A stretch of 64,000 nt of DNA from Ottowia oryzae (GTDB lineage: Bacteria > Pseudomonadota > Gammaproteobacteria > Burkholderiales > Burkholderiaceae_C), in NCBI RefSeq assembly GCF_003008535.1, contig NZ_CP027666.1:1973501-2037500 (forward strand), read 5' to 3'. The notes below the pieces were generated by a model that saw only the letters and a program-made list of their open reading frames with translations, was not told where the DNA came from and ran no database searches. The position numbers and the translations under genes are program-made. Shown here one piece after another: positions 41,893-49,975 of this stretch (positions within the stretch are counted from its first letter, which is position 1; every line of letters starts with the position of its first letter).

Positions 41893-42437
41893 CAATACCC
41901 GCCCTTCTTGCCGGTGCCGGCGTAGGTGAAGTCGTAGCTGGCGGTGAACGGCTTGAACCACGGGGCCACACCGGTTTCTTTATCCACGTGGCGGCCAAAG
42001 TGCGCCTGCGGGTTCTGGCTGGGCGGCAGCACGGTCAGCACCAGCGTGTATTTGCCGGGGCCCATCAGCTTGACGTTGTCGCCGTAGTGCGGGCCGTCGC
42101 TGGCCACCATGGGCATCAGCACGCCTTCCAGCGGCTTGGCGTTGCCCGCCTTTGTCAGCTTGTACTTGACCACCAGGGAAGGCATCCAGTCGCCTTCGCC
42201 AAAGCCGTTGGTGTTGCCCTTGGCGGCGCGGATGTCGGCCTCCAGGTGAATGTCGGACAACTTGGCCTCGCGCATCATGCCGGGCGGGTCCATCTCGATC
42301 GGCTGCAGGTACACGGCGGCCACTTCCATGCCGTTTTCGGTATGCGGCTTGCCGATGGGCGTTTCAGCGGCGAGCGCGGTCAGCGGATAGGCGGCGGCAA
42401 CGAGGGCGGCCGAGGCGATCAGTTTGGAGAAGGTCAT
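41892..42437 (-). CDS. ftrA: FtrA/P19-type periplasmic iron-binding protein
   Basis: The 181-residue product has a signal peptide (LIASAALVAAAYPLTALA) and a P19/Tp34 domain. MEVAAVYLQPIEM, with Met and Glu metal ligands, and a late GRHVDKETGVAPWF are typical. It is the soluble iron donor of the FTR1 permease. First gene of the ftrABCD operon, it has a Fur box 19 bases before the ATG. Confidence 0.92.
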   Translation of the reverse strand: MTFSKLIASAALVAAAYPLTALAAETPIGKPHTENGMEVAAVYLQPIEMDPPGMMREAKLSDIHLEADIRAAKGNTNGFGEGDWMPSLVVKYKLTKAGNAKPLEGVLMPMVASDGPHYGDNVKLMGPGKYTLVLTVLPPSQNPQAHFGRHVDKETGVAPWFKPFTASYDFTYAGTGKKGGY

Positions 42438-42455
42438 GGTGTGAAGGCGGAAGTT

Positions 42456-42474
42456 AACAAGAATGATTCTCGAT
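42456..42474 (-). promoter_or_regulatory. Fur box of the ftrABCD operon
   Basis: AACAAGAATGATTCTCGAT matches 15 of 19 positions of AATGAGAATGATTCTCATT and contains the full AGAATGATTCT core palindrome. It sits 19 bases from the ftrA start, so it probably overlaps the promoter and represses in iron-rich conditions. Confidence 0.8.
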
Positions 42475-42577
42475 ACAACTGTACGCCTCTCCAAGCCCCC
42501 ATGTGCTGCGCCAACGCAGGAAAACCGTGTTGACAGGCAGCATTTGCACTGATCTCGACCGCGCTTTAAGCCGCAAT

Positions 42578-43951
42578 TCAGCTTGCCGCATCGGAACGCG
42601 CGTGCAAATTCGCCTGGGAATGCCCCTGCGAATTCGCGCGCGTGTGCGCATGCGCCTTGGCGTCCTCGCCTGAGCCAGCCTGCGCCTCCAGCGCCAGCGC
42701 ACACGCATGCGCGCTGGCCCAGGCCCACTGAAAGTTGTAGCCGCCCAGCCAGCCGGTCACGTCCATCACCTCGCCGATGAAGTACAGGCCCGGTTGCGAC
42801 TTGGCGGCCATGGTCTGCGACGACAGCCCGCGCGTGTCCACCCCGCCCACCGTCACCTCCGCCTTGGCGTAGCCCTCGGTGCCGGTGGGCACCAGTTCCC
42901 ACTGCGTCAGGCGCTCGGCCAGGCGCAGCAGCGCTTTGTCGCTGGCCTCGTTGATGGGGCGCTGCCAGGCTTCGTCCAGCCCCGCCCACGCCTCGGCCAG
43001 GCGGTTGGGCAGCCACTGCGCCAGTTCCTTGGCGATCAGCCGGCGCGAGCTGGCCTTGGCCGCCAGCAGCGCCGCCGCCACGTCCACACCCGGCAGCAGG
43101 TTGGTGCGGATCGGCGTGCCCGGCCGCCAATAGCTGCTGATCTGCAGCACCGCCGGGCCAGATAAGCCCCGGTGCGTGAACAGCAGGTCTTCGGCAAACA
43201 CGGTGCGGTTTTTCTTGTCGCCCGTGCTGATCTGCACCGGCAGCGCCAGCCCCGCCAGCTGCGCGTACGGCGCCCAGGCCGCGCCGTCGAAAGTCAGCGG
43301 CACCAGGCCGGGCCGCGTGTCGATGATCTTCTGGCCAAACTGCCGCGCCAGGCGCAGCCCCAGGTCGCTCGCGCCGATCTTGGGGATGGACAGCCCGCCG
43401 GTGGCCACCACCAGCGCGGGGGCTGTCACCGCGCCCCGATCGCTATCAACAAAATAGCTGCCAGCGCTGGTGGAGCCTGCGCCAGAGGGCGATTCGGCTT
43501 CAAACCGAACGCCCCGCACGGCGCAAGGCTGCCAGCGATCCACCCGGCCACCGGCGGCGGGCGCCGCATCGCATTCGGCCAGCAGCAGCGCGATCAGGTC
43601 GCCCGCCGAGCGGTCGCAAAACAGCTGGCCCTTGTGCTTTTCATGAAAGGCGACGCCGTGCCGCTCCAGCAGCGCGGTGAAGTCGGCCGGCTGAAAACGC
43701 GCCAGCGCCGACCGGCAAAAGGGCGGGTTGGCGCTGAGGAAGTGTTTTTGCGGCGCGGCCGGGTCCAGGTCGCGGTTGGTGAAGTTGGCGCGCCCGCCGC
43801 CGGAGATGCGCACCTTTTCGGCGACGCGGTCGAAATGGTCGATCAGCAGCACGCGCAGGCCGTGCTGCCCGGCTTGCGCGGCGCAGAACAGGCCAGCGGC
43901 GCCGGCGCCCAGGATGATGGCGTCGTAGGTGGGGGTGGGGGAGGGTGGCAC
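42578..43951 (-). CDS. YhiN/HI0933-family NAD(P)/FAD-dependent oxidoreductase
   Basis: The 457-residue product has an FAD-binding Rossmann start (YDAIILGAGAAGLFCAAQAG), the HI0933-type motif KVRISGGGRANFTNRD and VATGGLSIPKIGASD. Substrate is unknown. The nearest in-frame start is a GTG at 43951 (VPPSPTPTYDAI); no ATG lies between it and the long repeat, and further upstream reading enters the repeat, so the start is uncertain. A hairpin-repeat copy at 43440-43503 is translated in frame near residue 160 (GAGSTSAGSYFVDSD). A histidine/alanine-rich tail ends the protein. The gene is upstream of ftrA on the same strand. Confidence 0.87.
   Translation of the reverse strand: MPPSPTPTYDAIILGAGAAGLFCAAQAGQHGLRVLLIDHFDRVAEKVRISGGGRANFTNRDLDPAAPQKHFLSANPPFCRSALARFQPADFTALLERHGVAFHEKHKGQLFCDRSAGDLIALLLAECDAAPAAGGRVDRWQPCAVRGVRFEAESPSGAGSTSAGSYFVDSDRGAVTAPALVVATGGLSIPKIGASDLGLRLARQFGQKIIDTRPGLVPLTFDGAAWAPYAQLAGLALPVQISTGDKKNRTVFAEDLLFTHRGLSGPAVLQISSYWRPGTPIRTNLLPGVDVAAALLAAKASSRRLIAKELAQWLPNRLAEAWAGLDEAWQRPINEASDKALLRLAERLTQWELVPTGTEGYAKAEVTVGGVDTRGLSSQTMAAKSQPGLYFIGEVMDVTGWLGGYNFQWAWASAHACALALEAQAGSGEDAKAHAHTRANSQGHSQANLHARSDAAS
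43440..43503 (+). repeat. Hairpin repeat copy inside the YhiN-like gene, in frame
   Basis: AAAATAGCTGCCAGCGCTGG, then GCCTGCGCCAGAGGGCGATTCGGCTTC: a plus-orientation copy on the strand opposite to the gene. The coding strand reads through as GAGSTSAGSYF. Confidence 0.8.
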
Positions 43952-44009
43952 GGGGGGATTGTCGCGGGTTGCGTGGGGTGTGGGGGTTGCTTGGGTTTTG
44001 ATGGGGTCT

Positions 44010-44062
44010 AAGGGGCTCTGGCGCTTGTCATGACTGCGCTGGCAGCTATCTTTTTTGATGTT
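44010..44062 (-). repeat. Hairpin repeat copy left of the inverted pair
   Basis: GGGGCTCTGGCGCTTGTC...GACTGCGCTGGCAGCTATC: a minus-orientation copy upstream of the YhiN-like gene. Confidence 0.7.
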
Positions 44063-44072
44063 CGCTTGAGTT

Positions 44073-44430
44073 GCTGAGGGCAGAGGCCGGGTCTCGGCCC
44101 GGCGGCCGAAGTCCTTTTCTTTGCTTCGCCAAAGAAAAGGACTCAAAAGAAAGGCGACCCTGCTGGCTGCGACCCCTCCGCTTTGCTACGGGGCAACCTG
44201 TGTCGGGGCGCTGGCGGGGTGGGCCGCAGAACTCACTTCGCTGCTGCGCAGCTTCGTTCGGACAACTGCGGCCAGCTAGAGCACGAAGCTCGTGCATCCT
44301 TCGGTGCACGAGCCACCCCACCAGCACCCCGCCCCAGGCGCATCCAGAAGGGTGTAGGGAACCATACGGGCCATCGCTTCGCTCGGCCCTCGGTGTTGGG
44401 TGCCACAGGATGCGATGCAATTGGTTGGCG
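44073..44430 (+). repeat. Long dispersed repeat, copy 2
   Basis: Begins GGCAGAGGCCGGGTCTCGG, continues with the CTTTGCTTCGCCAAAG-type hairpin, AAAGAAAGGCGACCC, GGGGCAACCTG, GCAGAACTCACTTCGCTGC, CGGACAACTGCGG, GAGCACGAAGC and GGCGCATCCAGAAGGG. Same order as copies 1 and 3, with local differences. Confidence 0.85.
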
Positions 44431-44569
44431 AACTCGACGCCACTTGACCCGCCTGAACTCGACCTTACCGAACCTGCCCGATCGCCCCCCCGGCGCTGGC
44501 TTCAGTCCCAGAAGGAGACGCGCGGGTGGGGAGAGCCAACATGGGAGGCGGCCCCAGCAGAGGCTATGC

Positions 44570-44917
44570 GCCCAAACGCGGACCGCACACCCCTGCACCC
44601 AGGCCGAGCGCAGCGATGGCCCGAGTTGGGCTTTGATCCCCTCTGGACGTGCCGAGAAGCGCAGGGCGTGGGGCGGGCTGAGGGCAGCGCAGCATGCCCT
44701 CAGCTTCGTGCTCTAGCTTGCTGCGGTTGTCTGAACGGCGCTGCGAAGCAGCAAAGTGAGTTCCGCAGCACCGCCCCGCGACCGAGCATCGCAGGTTGCC
44801 CGCAGCGAAGCGAAGGGACACGCCCAGTGGGGTCGCCTTTTCTTTGCCTACTTTCTTTTGGCGAAGCAAAAGAAAGCAGGTCGGCCGCCGGGCCGAGACC
44901 CGGCCTCTGCCTTCAGC
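44570..44917 (-). repeat. Long dispersed repeat, copy 3, inverted
   Basis: Read on the minus strand from 44917 it starts GGCAGAGGCCGGGTCTCGG and follows the same order to GCACGTCCAGAGGGGATC. With copy 2 it forms an 845-bp inverted pair. It is closer in detail to copy 1 (CTTCGCTGCGGGCAACC) than to copy 2. Confidence 0.85.
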
Positions 44918-44930
44918 AACCCCAACCAAA

Positions 44931-44987
44931 TATCAAAGAAGATAGCTGCCACCGCAGGGCAAACCAGCGCCAGAACCACTTTTAATC
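44931..44987 (+). repeat. Hairpin repeat copy right of the inverted pair
   Basis: ATCAAAGAAGATAGCTGCCACCGC...AACCAGCGCCAGAACCACTTTT: a plus-orientation copy just beyond the cobA 3' end. Confidence 0.65.
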
Positions 44988-45026
44988 AAGAAAAAGCGCC
45001 ACCGCACGATCAGGCCGCAACCCGCC

Positions 45027-45839
45027 TCAGCCCGCCGAAGCGCTACCTTCCCGCAAAGCCGCCCTCACACCCCGCACCACATCCCCCACCACCACCACCG
45101 CCGGGCTGCCCAGCCCGTGTTCGTGCAGCGCATGCACCAACGCGCCCAGCGTCGTCAGGCACTGGCGCTGTGTGGGCAGGCTGGCGCGTTCGATCACGGC
45201 GACGGGGGTGCTGGCGGGCAGGCCGTGCAGCAGGCCGTGCTGGATGTGCTCGGCGTTGCGGATGCCCATGTAGATCACCAGCGTCAGGTGCAGCGCCTGC
45301 GCTGCGGCGGCCAGCTGCGGCCAGTCGATGCCGGGGCCGTTCTTTTGCGGGTGGCCGGTGACGAACACCACACCCTGCGCGTACTCGCGGTGCGTCAGCG
45401 GTGCGCCCAGGCTGGTCATGGCCGCCAGGCCAGCGGTGATGCCGTTGACCACTTCCGGCTCGATGCCCGCCGCGCGCAGGCTTTCCACCTCTTCGCCGCC
45501 GCGGCCAAAAATGAAGGGGTCGCCGCCCTTGAGGCGCACCACGCTTTCACCGGCGAGCGCGGCGTCGATCATCAGCCGCTCGATGGCGGGCTGCGGGGTG
45601 CTGCGGCAGCCGCCACGCTTGCCCACGTAGGTGATGCGGGCGCTGGGGGGCACCAGGGCCAGCACCGCGTCGCTGACCAGGTCGTCCACCAGCACCACGG
45701 TGGCGGCCTGCAGGGCCTTGACGGCCATGAAGGTGAGCAGATCCGGGTCGCCCGGGCCGGCGCCTACCAGCGCGACCCGGCCGAGGCGCTTGGGCGGCAC
45801 GGCGGGGGCGCTGGGCGGGTCTTGGGTCGCATCGCTCAT
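45027..45839 (-). CDS. cobA: Uroporphyrinogen-III C-methyltransferase
   Basis: The 270-residue SAM enzyme methylates uroporphyrinogen III at C2 and C7 to precorrin-2, for sirohaem or cobalamin. Motifs are LVGAGPGDPDLLT, VRLKGGDPFIFGRGGEE and GHPQKNG. It is the single-domain SUMT, not the CysG fusion. Its ATG overlaps the ybiB stop (ATGA), so the two are co-translated. The product is cytoplasmic. Confidence 0.94.
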   Translation of the reverse strand: MSDATQDPPSAPAVPPKRLGRVALVGAGPGDPDLLTFMAVKALQAATVVLVDDLVSDAVLALVPPSARITYVGKRGGCRSTPQPAIERLMIDAALAGESVVRLKGGDPFIFGRGGEEVESLRAAGIEPEVVNGITAGLAAMTSLGAPLTHREYAQGVVFVTGHPQKNGPGIDWPQLAAAAQALHLTLVIYMGIRNAEHIQHGLLHGLPASTPVAVIERASLPTQRQCLTTLGALVHALHEHGLGSPAVVVVGDVVRGVRAALREGSASAG

Positions 45840-46783
45840 GCGGTCAGCGGGCCCAGCAGAGATGGGTCGCCCGCCGCTTCGATGGCCTTGCAGGCGCGCA
45901 CGATGTGGTCGGTCTGGATGACGATGGGCTCGGGAATGGGCACCAGCCCTTCCAGCACGCCGCGCATGTAGGTGGCGGTGGTGATCGGGTCGATCAGCCG
46001 CGGCAGCGAGGGCAGGCTGGCCAGCGGGCCGCTGCGCCCTTCGTCCACCAGGCGCACCTGGCCGTTGATGTACACGTCCATGCGTGGGGTGCGGCGCGGG
46101 TCGGCCACGGGCTCGCCCTCGGTGCCGCGCAGCAGCATGGCGTTGCTGCCCATCAGCTCGAACGTGGCGGCCATGGATTCGAAGTATTCGGGGTGCGTGT
46201 AGCTGCCCACCACCAGCGCCGTGCCGGCCACGGGGTTCATCAGCTTGACCAGGCTGTGCCCGCTGTTGCGCAGGCCGATCGTGCGGCGCACGTCCAGCAG
46301 TTGCTTGAGGCCGGGCAGCAGCTCGCGCGTGTCCACGTAGTGCAGGCGCCCGGATTCGATGACGCTGTCGGGGCGCTGCGGCGTGATGCCGATCACCGAC
46401 AGCGCTTCCAGCGAGGTGACGCGCGCGTCCTCGGTGGGGGTGCCGTGGATCAGCACCGGCAGGCCCTTGCGCGCCAGCATCATGCCAAGCAGCGGGGTGA
46501 GCACCGGCAGCTTGCGCGCGCCGTTGTAGCTGGGCAGCACGACCACGGGGCGGTCGCTGGCGGGCACGTGCTTCATGCGGGCGGCCACGGCGTCGAGGAA
46601 GCCGGCCATCTCTTGCGGCGTTTCGCCCTTGACGCGCATGGCGATGCAGAAGGCGCCGATTTCCAGATCGGTGCAAAAGCCGTCCAGAACCTGGCCCAGC
46701 AAGTCGGCGGCCTGTTCGCGCGTGAGGGCGCGCGCGCCATCGCGGCCGCGGCCGATCACTTTCAGGTAGGGGCTGATTCCCAT
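45836..46783 (-). CDS. ybiB: YbiB family DNA-binding protein (TrpD2-like)
   Basis: The 315-residue product has the anthranilate phosphoribosyltransferase fold of the YbiB/TrpD2 family, which binds DNA and lacks TrpD activity in E. coli. MGISPYLKVIGRGRDGARAL at the start and GMMLARKGLPVLIHGTPTED are characteristic. It is the upstream partner of cobA. Pairing of ybiB with a sirohaem gene is a recurrent arrangement in this group as far as I recall, with no proven common function. Confidence 0.88.
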   Translation of the reverse strand: MGISPYLKVIGRGRDGARALTREQAADLLGQVLDGFCTDLEIGAFCIAMRVKGETPQEMAGFLDAVAARMKHVPASDRPVVVLPSYNGARKLPVLTPLLGMMLARKGLPVLIHGTPTEDARVTSLEALSVIGITPQRPDSVIESGRLHYVDTRELLPGLKQLLDVRRTIGLRNSGHSLVKLMNPVAGTALVVGSYTHPEYFESMAATFELMGSNAMLLRGTEGEPVADPRRTPRMDVYINGQVRLVDEGRSGPLASLPSLPRLIDPITTATYMRGVLEGLVPIPEPIVIQTDHIVRACKAIEAAGDPSLLGPLTA

Positions 46784-46910
46784 GGGGTATTGTGGTTCAG
46801 TGCTTGGCCGCAGCCAAAGTGAGTGTCAAATTCTGACCTGTACTTGCAGATATGCAAGTATCAAGCCTGACACACCTTGTCACATGGCGGCATCCACAGC
46901 GAGCGATGGC

Positions 46911-47258
46911 TTACAAACCCAGGCTTTTGAGCAGCCGGGGGATTTGCGCTGCCTGCGGCAGCACGGGCCCGGCAAAGCGCACGCCGCCGTCGGCCGCGCC
47001 AATCACCAGGGTGGGGAAGGTTTCCACGTCCAGATCGCCCACAGCAGCGGATTCATCCTCGACGTCCACCCAGCGGAAGACCAGCCCGGGGTGGGCCTGG
47101 GCCGCCTGCTGAAAGCCGGTGGCGAATTCGCGGCAGGTGCCGCACCACTGGGCGCACAGGCAGATGACGGCCCCCGCCGCTCCCGCGGGCGCGGCCGCGC
47201 CATTCAGCGTGTCGGACAGCAGGGCCAGCAGGTCAGGGTCGGTCAGGGAATGGCTCAT
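46911..47258 (-). CDS. Thioredoxin family protein
   Basis: The 115-residue product has a thioredoxin fold with the CXXC active site in CAQWCGTCREF (CGTC) near residue 40, and a cis-proline in ETFPTLVIG. No signal peptide is present, so it is probably a cytoplasmic disulfide reductase or a bacteriocin-like thiol factor. The N-terminal 30 residues are longer than minimal thioredoxin. The start MSHSLTDPDLLALL lacks a strong ribosome site. Confidence 0.85.
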   Translation of the reverse strand: MSHSLTDPDLLALLSDTLNGAAAPAGAAGAVICLCAQWCGTCREFATGFQQAAQAHPGLVFRWVDVEDESAAVGDLDVETFPTLVIGAADGGVRFAGPVLPQAAQIPRLLKSLGL

Positions 47259-47339
47259 TAACAGGCGATTGTCACACCGCCGGGCTTGCCGCGCAGGGGA
47301 GCGCAGGCCAGGGTGCAGGTGGCTGCCACGGCCCGCAGA

Positions 47340-48035
47340 TCACAACGGCGCCATGCCGCAGGCCAGCTTGGCTGGGGCGGCGGGTGCAGACGCCAGAAAC
47401 GCCAGCAGCGCGCGCACGGCGTCCGGCTGGCGCGACGTGGCCGCCACGCCGCCTGAGAACACGGTGGTGATCTGAACCGCATCCGGCAGCGGGCCCAGCA
47501 CGTCGATGCCCGGCAAGTCCATCAGCTCGCTCAGCTGCTGAAAGCCCAGCGACACCTCGCCCTGGGCGATCAGCTGGCCCACGGGCGTGCCCGGTGGCGG
47601 GGTGACCAGCTTGGCGGTCACCTCGTCCGCCAGGCCCCAGCGGGCAAACAGCTGGGCCAGCGCCACGCCGCTCGGACCTGTTGAATAGCCGATGGTGCGC
47701 GCGGCCTGCACCGCCTGGCGCACGGCGGCTTCGGTGCCGATGTCCGGGTGCGGCGCGCCCGCCGGCACGGCCACCGCCACGCCAGAGCGCACCCAGTCGA
47801 CGCGGCTGCCCGGCAGCACGTGGCCGCTGGCGATCAGTCTGTCGATCGCGTCGCTGGCCAGCAGCACGCCGTCCAGCGCCTCGCCCGCCTGCACGCGCTT
47901 GGCCGCATCCACGCCGCCCACCGATTCCGGCGTGACGGGTACGCCGGGGTGCGCCTGCCGGTACTGGCCCAGCAACTCGCCCAGCAGCTTCTGGGTGGCC
48001 TTGGATGAGATAAGCGCGAGAGATTCGGCGGTCAT
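47340..48035 (-). CDS. ModA-like substrate-binding protein without a signal peptide
   Basis: The 231-residue product begins MTAESLALISSKATQKLLGELL and has the periplasmic molybdate-type binding fold, for example GVLLASDAIDRLIASG and VQAARTIGYSTGPSG. ModA proteins normally have a cleaved signal; this frame has none, and upstream sequence contains a hairpin repeat rather than a secretion signal. No ModB/ModC genes are near. It may act in the cytoplasm or be a degenerate relative. The start at 48035 is the first good ATG; a longer start at 48161 would translate the repeat. Confidence 0.8.
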   Translation of the reverse strand: MTAESLALISSKATQKLLGELLGQYRQAHPGVPVTPESVGGVDAAKRVQAGEALDGVLLASDAIDRLIASGHVLPGSRVDWVRSGVAVAVPAGAPHPDIGTEAAVRQAVQAARTIGYSTGPSGVALAQLFARWGLADEVTAKLVTPPPGTPVGQLIAQGEVSLGFQQLSELMDLPGIDVLGPLPDAVQITTVFSGGVAATSRQPDAVRALLAFLASAPAAPAKLACGMAPL

Positions 48036-48056
48036 GAGGGGCAGAGAGAATTGGTG

Positions 48057-48115
48057 ATAAAAAATGGCTCTGGTGCAGGTGCATCCAGCGCTGGCAGCTA
48101 TGTTAAACGTAGCGG
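48057..48115 (-). repeat. Hairpin repeat copy upstream of the ModA-like gene
   Basis: ATGGCTCTGGTGCAGGTGCATCCAGCGCTGGCAGCTATG: a minus-orientation copy that begins about 20 bp before the ModA-like start. Confidence 0.75.
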
Positions 48116-48312
48116 ACGGGTGGGGGCCGCACGTCGCAACGCCGGGCCGCGCAGCGCCCATTGTGCGACGGCGCAGTCGCCGCTGCCTTCGCGCATTCGC
48201 TGCTCAGGGTGGCGGGCGCGGCCTGCAAACCGCCGCCGCGCAGGTGGCGCTGGGCGGCAGGTTCTGGCACGATGCGTGAACAACTTCACGCCCACCCCTT
48301 GAGGAGCCGCCC

Positions 48313-48753
48313 ATGCCCAACGTGTCCGACATCCTTGCCCACCGTGACCAACGCGTCCTGGCCGCGCTGCCGCCCGAAGCCACGGTGCGCGACGCGCTGC
48401 AGTTGATGGCAGACCGCAACGTCGGCTCGGTGCTTATCATGCAGGGCGATGCGCTGCTGGGCATCTTCACCGAGCGCGACTACGCCCGCAAACTGGCGCT
48501 CAAGGGCCTGGCCTCGGCCGACACGCTGCTGGCCAACGTCATGACGTCCAAGCTCTACGTCGTCAGCCCCCGCCAGACCGTGCAGGAATGCATGGGCATC
48601 ATGTCGCAGGCGCGCCTGCGTCACCTGCCGGTGGTCGAAGGTGGGCAGGTGCTGGGGCTGGTGTCCATCGGCGACCTGGTCAATGCCGAGCTGGCCGAGC
48701 AGCGCTTCATCATCGCCCAGATGGAAAGCTACATCGGCGGCGGCATCGGCTGA
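48313..48753 (+). CDS. Two-CBS-domain protein
   Basis: The 146-residue product consists of two CBS motifs: residues about 8-65 (TVRDALQLMADRNVGSVLIM, then FTERDYARKLA) and about 75-130 (QTVQECMGIMSQARLRHLPV). CBS pairs bind adenine nucleotides and regulate partners. Free-standing CBS proteins of this size are common in Burkholderiales. It is followed by tsaD 53 bp downstream. Confidence 0.92.
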   Translation: MPNVSDILAHRDQRVLAALPPEATVRDALQLMADRNVGSVLIMQGDALLGIFTERDYARKLALKGLASADTLLANVMTSKLYVVSPRQTVQECMGIMSQARLRHLPVVEGGQVLGLVSIGDLVNAELAEQRFIIAQMESYIGGGIG

Positions 48754-48806
48754 GGCCCGGCGGCGCTGCGCCGCGCTTTGCGGCACGGGCGCCGATAATG
48801 CGCGCC

Positions 48807-49856
48807 ATGGCGCACCTTGTTCTGGGCATCGAATCCTCTTGCGACGAAACCGGCGTGGCGCTGGTGCGCGTGCAGGGCGAAGGCGTGCCGCAGTTGCTCG
48901 CGCACGCGCTGCACACGCAAGTGGCCATGCACGCCGACTACGGCGGCGTGGTGCCCGAGCTGGCCAGCCGCGACCACATCCGCCGCGTCGTTCCATTGAC
49001 AAAAGAGGTTCTGGCGCAGGCTGGGCAAGCGCTGGAAGCTATTGATTTGGTAGCGTTTACCCGCGGCCCTGGCCTGGCCGGTGCGCTGCTGGTGGGCGCG
49101 GGCATGGCCTGCGCGCTGGGCGCCGCGCTGGACAAGCCCGTGCTGGGCGTGCACCACCTTGAGGGGCATTTGCTGTCGCCGTTTCTGAGCGCCGACCCGC
49201 CCGAATTCCCCTTCATCGCGTTGCTGGTCAGCGGCGGCCACACGCAGCTGATGCGCGTGGATGGCGTTGGCCGGTACGAGCTGCTGGGCGAAACCATTGA
49301 CGACGCCGCGGGCGAGGCCTTTGACAAATCCGCCAAGCTGCTCGGCCTGGGCTACCCCGGTGGCCCGGCGCTGGCGCGGTTGGCCGAATTTGGCGACGCC
49401 ACCGCCTACAAACTGCCCCGGCCGCTGCTGCACAGCGGCAACCTCGATTTCTCTTTTGCGGGCCTGAAAACCGCGGTGCTGACCCAGGCGCGTCGGCTGG
49501 AAGGTGCGGCCTGCGAACAGCCGCGCGCCGATCTGGCTGCCAGCACGCAGGCGGCCATCGTCGAAGTGCTGGTGAAAAAGTCGCTCAAAGCCTTGCAAGC
49601 CACGGGCCTGCGGCGGCTGGTGGTGGCCGGCGGCGTGGGCGCCAACGCCCGCCTGCGTGAAGAGCTGAACGCCGCCTGCGCCGCGCGCGGCGTGCGTGTG
49701 CACTACCCCGAGCTGCACCTGTGCACCGACAACGGCGCCATGATCGCGCTGGCGGCCGCCATGCGGGTGCAGGCGGGCGCGGCCCAGCCCAGCCAGAATT
49801 ACGCGTTCGACGTGAAGCCGCGTTGGCCGCTGCATGAGTTGGCCGTGGCCGCCTGA
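48807..49856 (+). CDS. tsaD: tRNA N6-threonylcarbamoyladenosine synthase subunit TsaD
   Basis: The 349-residue ASKHA protein is the catalytic subunit of t6A37 synthesis, working with TsaB and TsaE. Motifs are LGIESSCDETGVALV, GVHHLEGHL with metal-binding His residues, GGHTQLMRV and VAGGVGANARLREEL. The ATG at 48807 (MAHLVLGIES) fits the family better than one at 48798. A hairpin-repeat copy at 49000-49058 is in frame (EVLAQAGQALEAIDLVAF) and yields the same length as E. coli TsaD there. t6A is also the TrmO substrate (trmO, 22028). Confidence 0.96.
   Translation: MAHLVLGIESSCDETGVALVRVQGEGVPQLLAHALHTQVAMHADYGGVVPELASRDHIRRVVPLTKEVLAQAGQALEAIDLVAFTRGPGLAGALLVGAGMACALGAALDKPVLGVHHLEGHLLSPFLSADPPEFPFIALLVSGGHTQLMRVDGVGRYELLGETIDDAAGEAFDKSAKLLGLGYPGGPALARLAEFGDATAYKLPRPLLHSGNLDFSFAGLKTAVLTQARRLEGAACEQPRADLAASTQAAIVEVLVKKSLKALQATGLRRLVVAGGVGANARLREELNAACAARGVRVHYPELHLCTDNGAMIALAAAMRVQAGAAQPSQNYAFDVKPRWPLHELAVAA
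49000..49058 (-). repeat. Hairpin repeat copy inside tsaD, in frame
   Basis: AAAAGAGGTTCTGGCGCAGGCTGGGCAAGCGCTGGAAGCTATTGATTTGGTAGC: a minus-orientation copy within the coding sequence, with no stop. Confidence 0.7.
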
Positions 49857-49904
49857 GCGACTCTGGCCAGCCTTGGTTCTGGCAGGGCGCGCGCGGCAAG
49901 CACA

Positions 49905-49933
49905 AAAAAGGGAAGCACGGGGCTTCCCTTTTT
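49905..49933. terminator. Bidirectional terminator between tsaD and hsp20
   Basis: AAAAAGGGAAGC, loop ACGGG, GCTTCCCTTTTT: a 12-bp perfect stem with A and T tails between converging genes. Confidence 0.93.
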
Positions 49934-49975
49934 GCATGCGGCTCTCACGCTGGCCGCACGCATCCGCAGACCGCG

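Larger units (their letters stand above)
43952..45026. other. Repeat-rich region between the YhiN-like gene and cobA
   Basis: This 1,075-bp stretch is made of two long-repeat copies in opposite orientation (44073-44430 and 44570-44917), hairpin copies at both flanks (44010-44062 and 44931-44987) and about 140 bp between them. Several open frames across it were rejected as accidental. Confidence 0.7.

Noticed and set aside
44071..44985. A 304-codon plus-strand frame in the inverted long repeats
   Set aside because: It crosses two opposite copies of a non-coding repeat and has no family similarity.
45027..46676. A 549-codon frame appearing to fuse a protein to CobA
   Set aside because: The upstream part is ybiB read out of frame; cobA begins at the ATGA overlap at 45839.
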